A stretch of 21,311 nucleotides of DNA from Bacteroidales bacterium. Its GTDB lineage: Bacteria; Bacteroidota; Bacteroidia; Bacteroidales; P3. The stretch spans positions 1 through 21,311 of the forward strand of contig JAFWBF010000126.1 of the NCBI GenBank assembly GCA_017507285.1, written 5' to 3'. Positions 7,957 through 14,950 of this stretch are shown here, one piece after another (positions within the stretch are counted from its first letter, which is position 1; each line of letters opens with the position of its first letter). The translations under genes were made by a program, and so were the position numbers. The notes beneath the pieces were generated by a model. That model saw only the letters and a list, made by a program, of their open reading frames with translations. It searched no databases and had not been told where the DNA came from.

Positions 7957-8643
7957 TTATTGTAGGTCAAATACTACAGGTAAGTTGAACTGTACACGTA
8001 CAGGTTTACCACGTTGTTTTCCCGGGCTCCATTTTGGCATGTTCTTCACAACGCGAAGAGCTTCTTGTCCACATCCACCACCAATGTCGCGCAATATTTT
8101 TGCACCAGCGATAGATCCATCTTTTTCAACAACGAAAGTCAAGAACACCTTACCGGTAATGTTGTTTTCTTTTGCTACTTGAGGATATTTGATGTTGGAG
8201 TACAAGTATTCAAACATCTTGTCTTCACCACCGGGAAAAGAAGGTTGCTCTTCTACTACCAAGAAAATTGTTTCTTCAACTTCTTCAGGTTCTTCTTTAA
8301 TTTCAACTTTCACTACCGGTGCATCGGGCTTGGTCAAGTCATCAGCATTGATAGTTTTCAATTCGTGCTCAATTTCCACATCATCTTCCACAATTTGGAT
8401 ATCTTCGCTCATTTGAACTTCCGGTTCCGGAGGAGGAGGAGGAGGAGTGTTTTCTTGAGTTTGAATAATTGTTTCTTCAGGTATTTCCACTACGGGACCC
8501 TGTGCGAAAGTCGATTCTTTCTTTTCGTAGCTTTTCCAGTTGAAAGCTAATAAAGCTACCACTAAAGCAAAAACCAATCCTACTTCAAGGAAGAGCGTTT
8601 TTTTGCTTTCTAAGTCTGCTTTTGGAGATTTCTTTGCTTCCAT
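7957..8643 (-). CDS. Energy transducer TonB
   Basis: A 228-aa inner-membrane protein that couples the proton motive force to TonB-dependent outer-membrane receptors together with ExbB/ExbD, which are not in this window. A short cytoplasmic N-terminus is followed by one membrane helix (about 16-36). Then come a periplasmic acidic spacer with a Pro-run (67-75, PPPPPPEPE) and a C-terminal TonB domain (about 140-226). The domain carries SFPGGEDKM, IKYPQVAKENNITGKV, FVVEKDGSI and a final VQFNLPVVFDL strand. This YP-containing form is the usual Bacteroidota type. It appears to be a single-gene unit. Many such paralogues exist per genome, so the partner receptor cannot be told from sequence. Confidence 0.92.
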   Translation of the reverse strand: MEAKKSPKADLESKKTLFLEVGLVFALVVALLAFNWKSYEKKESTFAQGPVVEIPEETIIQTQENTPPPPPPEPEVQMSEDIQIVEDDVEIEHELKTINADDLTKPDAPVVKVEIKEEPEEVEETIFLVVEEQPSFPGGEDKMFEYLYSNIKYPQVAKENNITGKVFLTFVVEKDGSIAGAKILRDIGGGCGQEALRVVKNMPKWSPGKQRGKPVRVQFNLPVVFDLQ

Positions 8644-8804
8644 AATATTTTTACTTTTAATCGTTTATACTCATTTTACGCGATTTTTCGCATTCTCTTT
8701 CTGACTGCTAAATTAATACTTTTTTTTGGTATAAACATCATTTTTGACGAAAAAAAACAACAAAAAAATATATTCTATTGATATGCAGTGGCTTAAAAGT
8801 GGGT

Positions 8805-8834
8805 AAAAGGGCGCACGGGGAATGCACCCTTTTT
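8805..8834 (-). terminator. Likely terminator of the PepSY-like lipoprotein gene
   Basis: AAAAGGG-C-GCA (8805-8815) pairs with TGC-A-CCCTTTT (8823-8833), ten pairs with one mismatch and a 7-nt loop. Read on the minus strand it ends in a T-run. It starts ~50 bp past the stop of the lipoprotein gene. The rest of 8644-8885 is A/T-rich with no gene. Confidence 0.5.
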
Positions 8835-8885
8835 CAGATAGATATTGGATGTTGGGGATAATAATTTTTCGGTACTTTTTCGGCC

Positions 8886-9374
8886 TTAGTTTAGGCTGTC
8901 CCACCACGAGTAGGGCATTACATTGGCATAAATTTTTATCAGTGTTCCGCTGTCATCGTATAGTAGTGATAGTTCTTCGTTGTCGTTTTCTATTTCTATG
9001 TTATAGAATGTACCGTATTTCGATGTGGTGATTTCTATTATATCTTCGATATCGTAATCGATGTAGGCTGTCATTAGGTTTGTTTGTACCTCTATGGGCA
9101 AGTTGGCATATATAATTTCGGTTTTGGTGTATAACCATGTGCCATCGGTGCTAAACCATGCTTCCATATCTTCGCCATAATAGTCGAAGTCTGCCACATA
9201 GTATCCGCCTACATAATACCATCTTACATCAGTTGCATCGGGATAATAGTCGTCAAAGATTTCTACTATCGACGAGCCGGGAGTATAATAGTCGTCATCG
9301 TCATTGCAACTTACTGTGATAGCAGTACAAGTTATAAAGCCTAAAGTCAAAAGTAATATCTTTATCTTTTTCAT
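8886..9374 (-). CDS. PepSY-like domain lipoprotein, probably surface-exposed
   Basis: A 162-aa protein with a lipoprotein signal peptide: MKKIK, a hydrophobic core, then TVSC with lipid-accepting Cys23. Cys23 is followed by NDDDDYY, closely resembling the acidic lipoprotein export signal described in Bacteroides (S-D-D-D-D type), which directs lipoproteins to the cell surface. The mature part resembles the PepSY-like (BLIP-like, DUF2874) repeat fold. It has an IVEIFDDYYPDATDVRWYYV segment, where a helix leads into the aromatic strand typical of the family, then DMEAWFSTDGTWLYTKTEI and a second half-repeat (DIEDIIEITTS). Such proteins are common in gut Bacteroidales and their role is unknown. 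The gene lies 70 bp downstream of aroQ. Confidence 0.75.
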   Translation of the reverse strand: MKKIKILLLTLGFITCTAITVSCNDDDDYYTPGSSIVEIFDDYYPDATDVRWYYVGGYYVADFDYYGEDMEAWFSTDGTWLYTKTEIIYANLPIEVQTNLMTAYIDYDIEDIIEITTSKYGTFYNIEIENDNEELSLLYDDSGTLIKIYANVMPYSWWDSLN

Positions 9375-9444
9375 AGTTCGTTGATGTTTTATATTTGATG
9401 ACTATTAAACACCTGAATTATGATGATGGTTCAAAAAACAAAAA

Positions 9445-9864
9445 TTATTTTTTGGCAAAAAAGTCTATCGCCAATTTGTATCCTTGTAGTCCCAGTCCGG
9501 CTATCGTGCCTACACATACTTCGGAAATCAACGAGGTGTGTCTGAATTCTTCGCGGGCATAGATGTTGGAAATATGTATTTCCAACACCGGAGTGGTAAT
9601 GGCAGCTATGGCATCGCGGATAGATACCGAGGTGTGGGTGTATCCACCGGCATTGAGTATAATGCCGTCGAACTCGAATCCTACGCTGTGTAGTTTGTTG
9701 ATGATTTCGCCCTCAACATTACTTTGATAGTATTCTAAATCTATGTCGTGGTAGCTTGCTTTCAGATTGTCAAAATACGAACGAAAATCTTGTTTGCCAT
9801 AAATTTCGGTTTGTCTTACACCCAAAAGGTTTAGGTTGGGACCATTCAATATTAATATTTTCAT
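9445..9864 (-). CDS. aroQ: Type II 3-dehydroquinate dehydratase
   Basis: A 139-aa cytosolic enzyme of the shikimate pathway that dehydrates 3-dehydroquinate to 3-dehydroshikimate; type II enzymes are dodecamers. Visible motifs are ILNGPNLNLLG (5-15), Arg17 and the catalytic Tyr22 of EIYG, NAGGYTHTSVSIRDA (71-85), and EIHISNIYAREEFRHTS (95-111) with catalytic His97 and substrate-binding Arg108, then GLGLQGY (122-128). Length is normal. The frame stays open a further 32 codons upstream, but that stretch contains the promoter (9904-9934). The family N-terminus is MKILILNGPN, so the start is set at 9864. Confidence 0.96.
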   Translation of the reverse strand: MKILILNGPNLNLLGVRQTEIYGKQDFRSYFDNLKASYHDIDLEYYQSNVEGEIINKLHSVGFEFDGIILNAGGYTHTSVSIRDAIAAITTPVLEIHISNIYAREEFRHTSLISEVCVGTIAGLGLQGYKLAIDFFAKK

Positions 9865-9903
9865 GATATTGAGGCTGATTATTGATGTTATATAAATAAT
9901 GTG

Positions 9904-9934
9904 CAAATGTACAAACATTTTCTCAATCGTGCAA
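9904..9934 (-). promoter_or_regulatory. Bacteroidota-type promoter of aroQ
   Basis: On the minus strand TACATTTG (9904-9911) matches the -7 consensus TAnnTTTG exactly. A TTG (9932-9934) lies 20 bp upstream as the -33 element. It is 39 bp ahead of the chosen aroQ start and argues against the longer N-terminus. Confidence 0.75.
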
Positions 9935-9975
9935 CGATAAAGTGTCAATCTGTACTTCAAAAAAACAAAGTATGT

Positions 9976-10015
9976 AAAAAATCATTTTACAACTCGTTGG
10001 GTGGAATGATTTTTT
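9976..10015. terminator. Bidirectional terminator-like hairpin upstream of aroQ
   Basis: AAAAAATCATT (9976-9986) pairs with AATGATTTTTT (10005-10015) over 11 bp. Four more pairs (TTAC with GTGG, two wobbles) extend the stem inward. A/T tracts on both sides allow termination in either direction. On the minus strand it would end the long operon whose last gene stops at 10408. Confidence 0.55.
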
Positions 10016-10016
10016 T

Positions 10017-10046
10017 ACCCTATTGTCAAATGATTTGTGATAGGGT
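10017..10046. repeat. Second hairpin abutting the terminator
   Basis: ACCCTAT (10017-10023) pairs with ATAGGGT (10040-10046). Three wobble pairs and an inner CAAA/TTTG stem continue it to a 3-nt loop. No T-run follows on either strand, so it is not itself a classic terminator. Confidence 0.4.
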
Positions 10047-10095
10047 GTTACGAGCACGATAGTATACCATCAATCGTTGACCGATATATAGGCTC

Positions 10096-10207
10096 AAATC
10101 TCCCTCGTGATGTAGATAAATCTCCCTCGTGATGTAGATAAATCTCCCTCGTGATGTAGATAAATCTCCCTCGTGATGTAAATTCATCTACATCACGAGG
10201 AAAATTT
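10096..10207. repeat. Array of four 22-bp direct repeats plus one inverted unit
   Basis: Units at 10096-10117, 10118-10139 and 10140-10161 are identical: AAATC then TCCCTCGTGATGTAGAT. The fourth (10162-10183) differs only near its end (GTAAAT). After two bases, 10186-10207 is the same unit in reverse complement with two transitions (20 of 22 match), so unit 4 and the inverted unit can form a large hairpin. There are no spacers, so this is not CRISPR. The 22-bp period is not a multiple of three, so it is not a coding repeat. A degenerate relative occurs at 18104-18191. Confidence 0.95.
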
Positions 10208-10407
10208 TCTTTTCTTGTGGATTTTTTTTATTTATTGTATATCAGTTTGTTATTTTTTTGTTCCATATTTGCAGGTCTAAGCAGTAGATATTTTGATTCA
10301 AGTAATAGTTTTTTACATTATAATGTTGATTTGTGAAACGTGAAATTTCGGCGGTTGTTTTAAAGAAATAGAATAAGAGTTTTACATAAAAAGTTGCATA
10401 TTTGCTT
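10208..10407. other. Gene-free A/T-rich interval
   Basis: Between the repeat array and the Dus stop codon there is no open frame with coding character. Two plus-strand CATATTTG sequences (10264-10271 and 10394-10401) are one base from the -7 consensus, but no well-spaced TTG or downstream gene supports them. The stretch is probably the 3' untranslated region of the minus-strand operon. Confidence 0.4.
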
Positions 10408-11373
10408 TTAGAAATGGTTCAACACAAGTTTTTTGATCAAGCATTGGACACTATGTAGGTTGTTGCATTGCAGTAAGGGTTGCATATTTTCGGGCTTGAG
10501 TTTTAGTTGTTGGGCTATGTAGCGGAAGTATTCCTTTGATTTGTTTATCTTGGACTGTTCCGGTTTGTTTAGCGATTCTATTTTCGATAGCAGTTTATCA
10601 ACATATTCGTAATACCACGCTTTTGCAGTATTGTATGGTAGTTTGGACGATGATTTTATTTCGGTAGCTACCAAAGGGTTGGCAATGGCACCTCGGCCAA
10701 GCATAAAGTTGTTGATATTAGGATATAGATTTTGCACAAATAGGTAATCATCAAGGGAGTAGATGTCGCCGTTGTAGATAATTTTGTGTACCGATGTTTG
10801 GGCTATTATACGTGGTGCATCGTAGTCTATCTTGCCTTTGTACATCTGTATTCCCAAGCGAGGATGTATGGTTATGCTTTCTAGCGGATATTTGTTGAAT
10901 ATCTCTATTAGAGGTTGGTATTCTGTTTGGCTGTAACCTGTTCGCATTTTTATACTTAGGCATGGTTTGATGTTGGGAATGACTTTTGATAGTATGTTGT
11001 TTACCTCATTCGGATAATGTAACAATCCGCTACCATGATGTTTTTTTGCAACCTTGGGTATGGGGCAACCCAGATTCCAATTGACATGTGTATATCCATG
11101 GTCGAACAATAGGTTTGCCAGATCTATAAATTCCTTTGGTTCGTTGCCCATTATCTGAGGTATTACAGGCAACGAATTGTTGTTGTCCGATACATCTTTT
11201 ATTTTCTTATGTGCAGCACTTAGGTCGCCATGGGTTATGGATATAAAAGGACTTACGGCAATATCAAACCCATTGGCAAACGAGCAGGAATGGATTACGC
11301 TACGAAAGAAAGCATCGGTAAGTCCCTGCATTGGCGCAAGGTATATTGTCAGCTTTTTCTTTCCCTTATCCAT
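10408..11373 (-). CDS. tRNA-dihydrouridine synthase family protein
   Basis: A 321-aa FMN-dependent TIM-barrel enzyme that reduces uridine to dihydrouridine in tRNA using NAD(P)H. Motifs are YLAPMQGLTDAFFR (11-24, FMN site), PQIMGN (72-77), NWNLGCPIPKV (98-108) with active-site Cys103, IKMRTGY (141-147), ITIHPR (167-172), NGDI (201-204) and GRGA (226-229). The C-terminal ~75 residues are helical and Lys-rich, as in the tRNA-binding domain. The layout is nearest to DusC-like members, but the tRNA position modified cannot be told. The frame is open 66 codons further upstream, inside the permease gene. Family alignment favours Met at 11373 (or 11379), giving about 25-31 bp overlap with the permease and probable translational coupling. 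Confidence 0.9.
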   Translation of the reverse strand: MDKGKKKLTIYLAPMQGLTDAFFRSVIHSCSFANGFDIAVSPFISITHGDLSAAHKKIKDVSDNNNSLPVIPQIMGNEPKEFIDLANLLFDHGYTHVNWNLGCPIPKVAKKHHGSGLLHYPNEVNNILSKVIPNIKPCLSIKMRTGYSQTEYQPLIEIFNKYPLESITIHPRLGIQMYKGKIDYDAPRIIAQTSVHKIIYNGDIYSLDDYLFVQNLYPNINNFMLGRGAIANPLVATEIKSSSKLPYNTAKAWYYEYVDKLLSKIESLNKPEQSKINKSKEYFRYIAQQLKLKPENMQPLLQCNNLHSVQCLIKKLVLNHF

Positions 11374-12614
11374 TTCCATGTTTCCTTGAGGGTTGTTTTT
11401 TTGCCATACATAAGTATTCCTATGCGGTATATGCGGGCTGCCATCCAAGTAAGCAATACAAACGATACTAGCAGGATTGCAGCCGAGAGCCATACTTGTG
11501 TTAGTGGTACTCCGAATGGTAGTCTTATCATCATTGCTACCGGCGAAGTAAAGGGTATCATTGACAGCCATTGTGCTACAGCTCCGCTTGGAGATGCTAC
11601 GATAAATGGCGACAACACTATTGATAGTATCAGCGGAATGGTTATAGGTAGCACAACTTGTTGAGAGTCTGTCTCTGTAGTGGCACCCACAGCAGCAAAT
11701 AGTGAAGCATATAATAGATAGCCCAATATGAAGAAAACTAGGAAAATGGGCAGAATAACGCTAAAGTCAATTGCCAACAACCCCTGTGTTATCAAGGGTA
11801 GGTTTATACTATTGTCGGCCGAGGTGGTTGTAGCCAACATATTGGGGTAGGCAATGTTAACTATGCCAATGGTTCCCAGTAGTACTATTATCCATAGCAG
11901 GAATTGAGTTAGTCCTACGGCAGCGATACCTACTATTTTGCCCATCATTAGTTGGAATGGATGTAGAGATGATACTATTACTTCCACTATTCTGCTGTTC
12001 TTTTCTTCGATAACGCCACGCATCACTTGCGAGCCGAATATAGATATAACAATATATATAAGTACAGCCAATATCGCAGCAAGAGCTATCTTTACTTCGA
12101 GAAAATCGTCTCGGCCGGTTTCCAAATCTTTGGTATGCAAATGTATCATAGCATCGTTTATCATTTTATAGTCGTCCTTAGATATTTGATAAACTTCCAG
12201 CATTATGTTGTTTTTTAGTATTCTTTCAAGCTGTGCTTCAATATTGTTTATAGCCACCACATTGGGCGAGTGTGCATAATAGTAGAGGTACGCATCGGAA
12301 GGAATACGTGTTTCGGTGCGTGGAATGTACACTATCGCCGCATATTCGTCAGAACTTTGTAGTTTAGCTTTTGCCTCATCGATATCTTTGAAATGTGTAT
12401 AGCGTACTTCGTTGTCGGTACGGAATTTGCCAAATAAAATTGTTTCATCTACAACGATAATGTTGGTCCGTTCTTTTGAATGTATAGATAGGTATATGGG
12501 TATCACATACAATGCAGCCAATAGTATAGGCACAAGCACAGTAAGTATCCAAAAGGATTTCTTGCGTATGCGAGCGAAGTATTCTCGTTTTATTACCAAT
12601 AGTATTTTTTTCAT
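11349..12614 (-). CDS. ABC-2 type (NatB-like) ABC transporter permease
   Basis: A 421-aa inner-membrane protein of the ABC-2/NatB export permease group. An N-terminal basic amphipathic stretch (KREYFARIRKKSFW) precedes the first membrane helix (~21-43). A large extracytoplasmic domain (~45-180) follows, then about five further helices in the C-terminal half. The characteristic EEKNSRIVEVIVSSLHPFQL coupling segment lies after the second helix, and SPVAMMIRLPFG is a typical late motif. Such permeases need an ABC ATPase, usually encoded next door. No NatA-like ATPase is adjacent here, since the ATPase two genes upstream is MlaF-like. The substrate is unknown. The gene overlaps the Dus gene at its end and follows AMP nucleosidase after 40 bp. 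Confidence 0.88.
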   Translation of the reverse strand: MKKILLVIKREYFARIRKKSFWILTVLVPILLAALYVIPIYLSIHSKERTNIIVVDETILFGKFRTDNEVRYTHFKDIDEAKAKLQSSDEYAAIVYIPRTETRIPSDAYLYYYAHSPNVVAINNIEAQLERILKNNIMLEVYQISKDDYKMINDAMIHLHTKDLETGRDDFLEVKIALAAILAVLIYIVISIFGSQVMRGVIEEKNSRIVEVIVSSLHPFQLMMGKIVGIAAVGLTQFLLWIIVLLGTIGIVNIAYPNMLATTTSADNSINLPLITQGLLAIDFSVILPIFLVFFILGYLLYASLFAAVGATTETDSQQVVLPITIPLILSIVLSPFIVASPSGAVAQWLSMIPFTSPVAMMIRLPFGVPLTQVWLSAAILLVSFVLLTWMAARIYRIGILMYGKKTTLKETWKWIRERKS

Positions 12615-12654
12615 TATTGTGTAGTGTCGTTGTTAGGTAGGTATGTGTATAAAG

Positions 12655-13431
12655 CTAGTCGAATCGTAGATGTCGTATTGGCGCTCCCGATTTCGATAGT
12701 CGTTGCATTGTTTCGAGCCCAATCTCGAAGTGTGTGTGTACGTATTTCGTTGTAACTATATTGTCGCTTTTCTCTGTTTTTATTCCGTTAGAAATCATAG
12801 GTTGGTCGCTCACTAGCAGTAGGGCCCCACAAGGTATTCTGTTGGCAAAACCCACGGTGAATAGAGTTGCCGTTTCCATGTCTATAGCCAAACAACGTAT
12901 CTTTTTGAGATATTCTTTAAACTCGTTGTCGTATTCCCATACCCGTCTATTTGTACTATAGACGGTGCCGGTCCAATAATCTTCGTGGTATTCGTTGATG
13001 ACGGTCGATAACTCTTGTTGAAGAGTAAAGGCCGGTAACGCCGGTACTTCGGGTGGAAAGTAGTCATTAGATGTTCCCTCGCCACGGATGGCAGCGATAG
13101 GCAGTATATAATCACCTAGGTCTGATACTGGTTTTAGGCCTCCACATTTGCCTAGAAAAAGGACCGCTTTGGGCATTATTGCAGTAAGTAGATCCATTAT
13201 CGATGCAGCGTTGGGACTTCCCATGCCGAAGTTTATGAGTGTTATATTTCCATGTGTTACCGATGGCATTGCTTTGTTTTTACCTTTTATTTCAGCTCTG
13301 AATTTCTCTGAAAAAAGTGTGAGGTAGTGGCTGAAGTTGGTAAGGAGTATATATTCGCCAAAGTCTTCCAACTGTGTACCGGTGTAGCGTGGAAGCCAAT
13401 CTTTTACTATCTCGTTTTTACTTTTGCTCAT
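12655..13431 (-). CDS. amn: AMP nucleosidase
   Basis: A 258-aa cytosolic purine-salvage enzyme that hydrolyses AMP to adenine and ribose 5-phosphate. It belongs to the nucleoside phosphorylase/PNP-UDP fold. Visible landmarks are FGMGSPNAASIMD (68-80, phosphate site region), FLGKCGGL (92-99), GEGTSNDYFPPEVPAL (118-132), VYSTNRRVWE (157-166), the nucleoside-binding AIDMETATLF (182-191) with Glu186, and LLVSDQP (205-211) with the catalytic-type Asp209. This short form is common in Bacteroidales; the Escherichia coli enzyme is longer. The frame is open 40 codons further upstream into the MlaF-like gene, but MSKSKNEIVKDWLPRY is the plausible N-terminus. That leaves an 11-bp gap to the ATPase gene. 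Confidence 0.9.
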   Translation of the reverse strand: MSKSKNEIVKDWLPRYTGTQLEDFGEYILLTNFSHYLTLFSEKFRAEIKGKNKAMPSVTHGNITLINFGMGSPNAASIMDLLTAIMPKAVLFLGKCGGLKPVSDLGDYILPIAAIRGEGTSNDYFPPEVPALPAFTLQQELSTVINEYHEDYWTGTVYSTNRRVWEYDNEFKEYLKKIRCLAIDMETATLFTVGFANRIPCGALLLVSDQPMISNGIKTEKSDNIVTTKYVHTHFEIGLETMQRLSKSGAPIRHLRFD

Positions 13432-13442
13432 GTTGTTGTTTG

Positions 13443-14201
13443 TTATTTTTGTACCGATGCTTTCAGCAGTTTGGTTAATTCGTTGTTGAACATGAAGTCG
13501 TTCAGTTCTTGATTTGATGTCTGTGTTATGGTGTGGCGAGTACCTTGCCAAGCAAGATTTCCCTCGTGGATAAATATTATATGTTCGCCAATTCCCATCA
13601 CCGAGTTCATGTCGTGGGTGTTCACTATTGTAGTGATATTATATTCTTCGGTAATTTCTTTTATAAGGTTGTCAATAAGTATGGAGGTCTGAGGGTCGAG
13701 ACCGCTGTTGGGCTCGTCGCAGAATAGGTATTTGGGATTTCCCACTATAGCCCGTGCTATAGCCACACGTTTACGCATACCTCCCGAAAGTTCGGAGGTG
13801 TTTAGGGTGTGTACATTGCTTAGTCCTACTCTTTCCAAACAGAAGTCCACTCGTTTGTTCATCTCCTCCGGCGTCATATTGGTAAACATGCGCAAGGGGA
13901 AACATACATTATCAGCCACGTTCATGGAGTCAAACAATGCTCCTCCTTGAAATACCATACCTATACGTTCTCTTATCAGGTGGCGTTCTTTCTTGTTCAT
14001 CGTGGTGATGTCTTTCCCATCGAATAGTATCTGGCCGGAGTCTATTGTTTCCAATCCTACCATACTTTTCATAAGTACAGTTTTGCCACTACCGCTACGT
14101 CCGATGGTAAGGTTTGTCCTGCCGGCATCGAAGGTGGCACTTATATTGTTAAGTACTATCCTTCCTGAGAATGATTTGTATATATTACGTATTTCTATCA
14201 T
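13443..14201 (-). CDS. MlaF-like ABC transporter ATP-binding protein
   Basis: A 252-aa ABC ATPase that would power phospholipid or other lipid movement across the envelope with the MlaE-like permease encoded just upstream. It shows Walker A GRSGSGKT (34-41), Q-loop FQGGALFDSM (84-93), signature LSGGMRKRVAIARA (138-151), Walker B YLFCDEPNSGLDP (158-170, Asp162 and Glu163) and the H-loop His196. GGALFDS after the Q-loop and LSGGM rather than LSGGQ are typical of the Mla/Ttg2A group. Its start codon shares one base with the MlaE stop (TGATG), which implies translational coupling. No MCE-domain (MlaD) gene is present beside it. Confidence 0.92.
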   Translation of the reverse strand: MIEIRNIYKSFSGRIVLNNISATFDAGRTNLTIGRSGSGKTVLMKSMVGLETIDSGQILFDGKDITTMNKKERHLIRERIGMVFQGGALFDSMNVADNVCFPLRMFTNMTPEEMNKRVDFCLERVGLSNVHTLNTSELSGGMRKRVAIARAIVGNPKYLFCDEPNSGLDPQTSILIDNLIKEITEEYNITTIVNTHDMNSVMGIGEHIIFIHEGNLAWQGTRHTITQTSNQELNDFMFNNELTKLLKASVQK

Positions 14202-14938
14202 CAGAGCAATAGATTGGTTATTATAAGGTTTGCAATTATCAGTGTTATACAGCTTTCAACAACTGCACGCGTGCTGGCATGTCCCACTTCCAATGCTCCT
14301 CCTTCCACTGTATAACCACGGAATGCTGATACCGACGATATTATAAAGCTATACACAAAGCCTTTTATCAATCCTACAAAAAGTGAGTGGTTGGTGTAGT
14401 CGAGTTGCAAACCATCGAGGTAATCGTATGATGATATAACTCCAGTGATTGTACCAAAGAACCATCCGCCTAACAACGCAAGGAAAGTGCTTACTGTAAT
14501 AATAATAGGACTGAATATTATACATGCCACTATCTTGGGCAAAATTAAGTACGAGGCACTATTTACACCCATCACATCAAGCGCATCAATTTGCTCGGTG
14601 ATACGCATTGTGCCAAGTTCTGATGCTATGTGGCTACCTATTTTGCCGGCCAATACAAGGTTTATCATTGTTGGTGCAAATTCCAGCATTATACCTTCGC
14701 GGCTCGAAAAGCCTGTTATCCAGCGTGGATAAATAGGGTTGCTTAAGTTTGCAGCCAGCTGTATCACTATGGCCGCTCCCACAAATATGCTTATAACAGC
14801 TACTATGGGTAGCGAGTTTATTCCAAGAGCCTGCAGTTCAAACACCAACTTTTTGCGATATAGTTTTGGGTTCTCCGGAACTTGGAAAACATTTTTCAGC
14901 AGTATAAGATACGATCCTATCTCACTAAATATCTTCAT
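14201..14938 (-). CDS. MlaE-like ABC transporter permease
   Basis: A 245-aa inner-membrane permease of the MlaE family. It has an N-terminal amphipathic region, then helices around 42-62, 86-100, 127-160 and 190-212, and a final one at about 228-245. The family hallmark is present at 97-124: AGKIGSHIASELGTMR followed by ITEQIDALDVMG. With the MlaF-like protein it should form the MlaFE core of a lipid transporter. In related systems a periplasmic MCE protein provides substrate contact, and this gene is not adjacent here. The gene starts 12 bp after the era stop and overlaps the ATPase start by one base, so all three are probably translated from one mRNA. Confidence 0.93.
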   Translation of the reverse strand: MKIFSEIGSYLILLKNVFQVPENPKLYRKKLVFELQALGINSLPIVAVISIFVGAAIVIQLAANLSNPIYPRWITGFSSREGIMLEFAPTMINLVLAGKIGSHIASELGTMRITEQIDALDVMGVNSASYLILPKIVACIIFSPIIITVSTFLALLGGWFFGTITGVISSYDYLDGLQLDYTNHSLFVGLIKGFVYSFIISSVSAFRGYTVEGGALEVGHASTRAVVESCITLIIANLIITNLLL

Positions 14939-14950
14939 GTGTCGTAGTGG

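Noticed and set aside
8014..8550. 178-codon plus-strand open frame opposite tonB
   Set aside because: It is antisense to a clear TonB gene, and its Phe/Arg-rich composition is an artefact of reading that gene backwards.
9865..9960. 32-codon N-terminal extension of AroQ
   Set aside because: The extension covers the -7 and -33 promoter elements, and the family begins at MKILILNGPN.
10017..10046. Second hairpin as a rho-independent terminator
   Set aside because: The T-run precedes rather than follows the stem on the plus strand, and an A-run follows on the minus strand.
10096..10207. CRISPR-like repeat array
   Set aside because: The units are directly contiguous with no spacers, one unit is inverted, and no cas gene is present.
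11374..11571. 66-codon N-terminal extension of the Dus protein
   Set aside because: It lies wholly inside the permease coding region in another frame, and the enzyme fold begins at about KLTIYLAPM.
13432..13551. 40-codon N-terminal extension of AMP nucleosidase
   Set aside because: It overlaps the end of the MlaF-like gene, and the plausible N-terminus is the Met at 13431.
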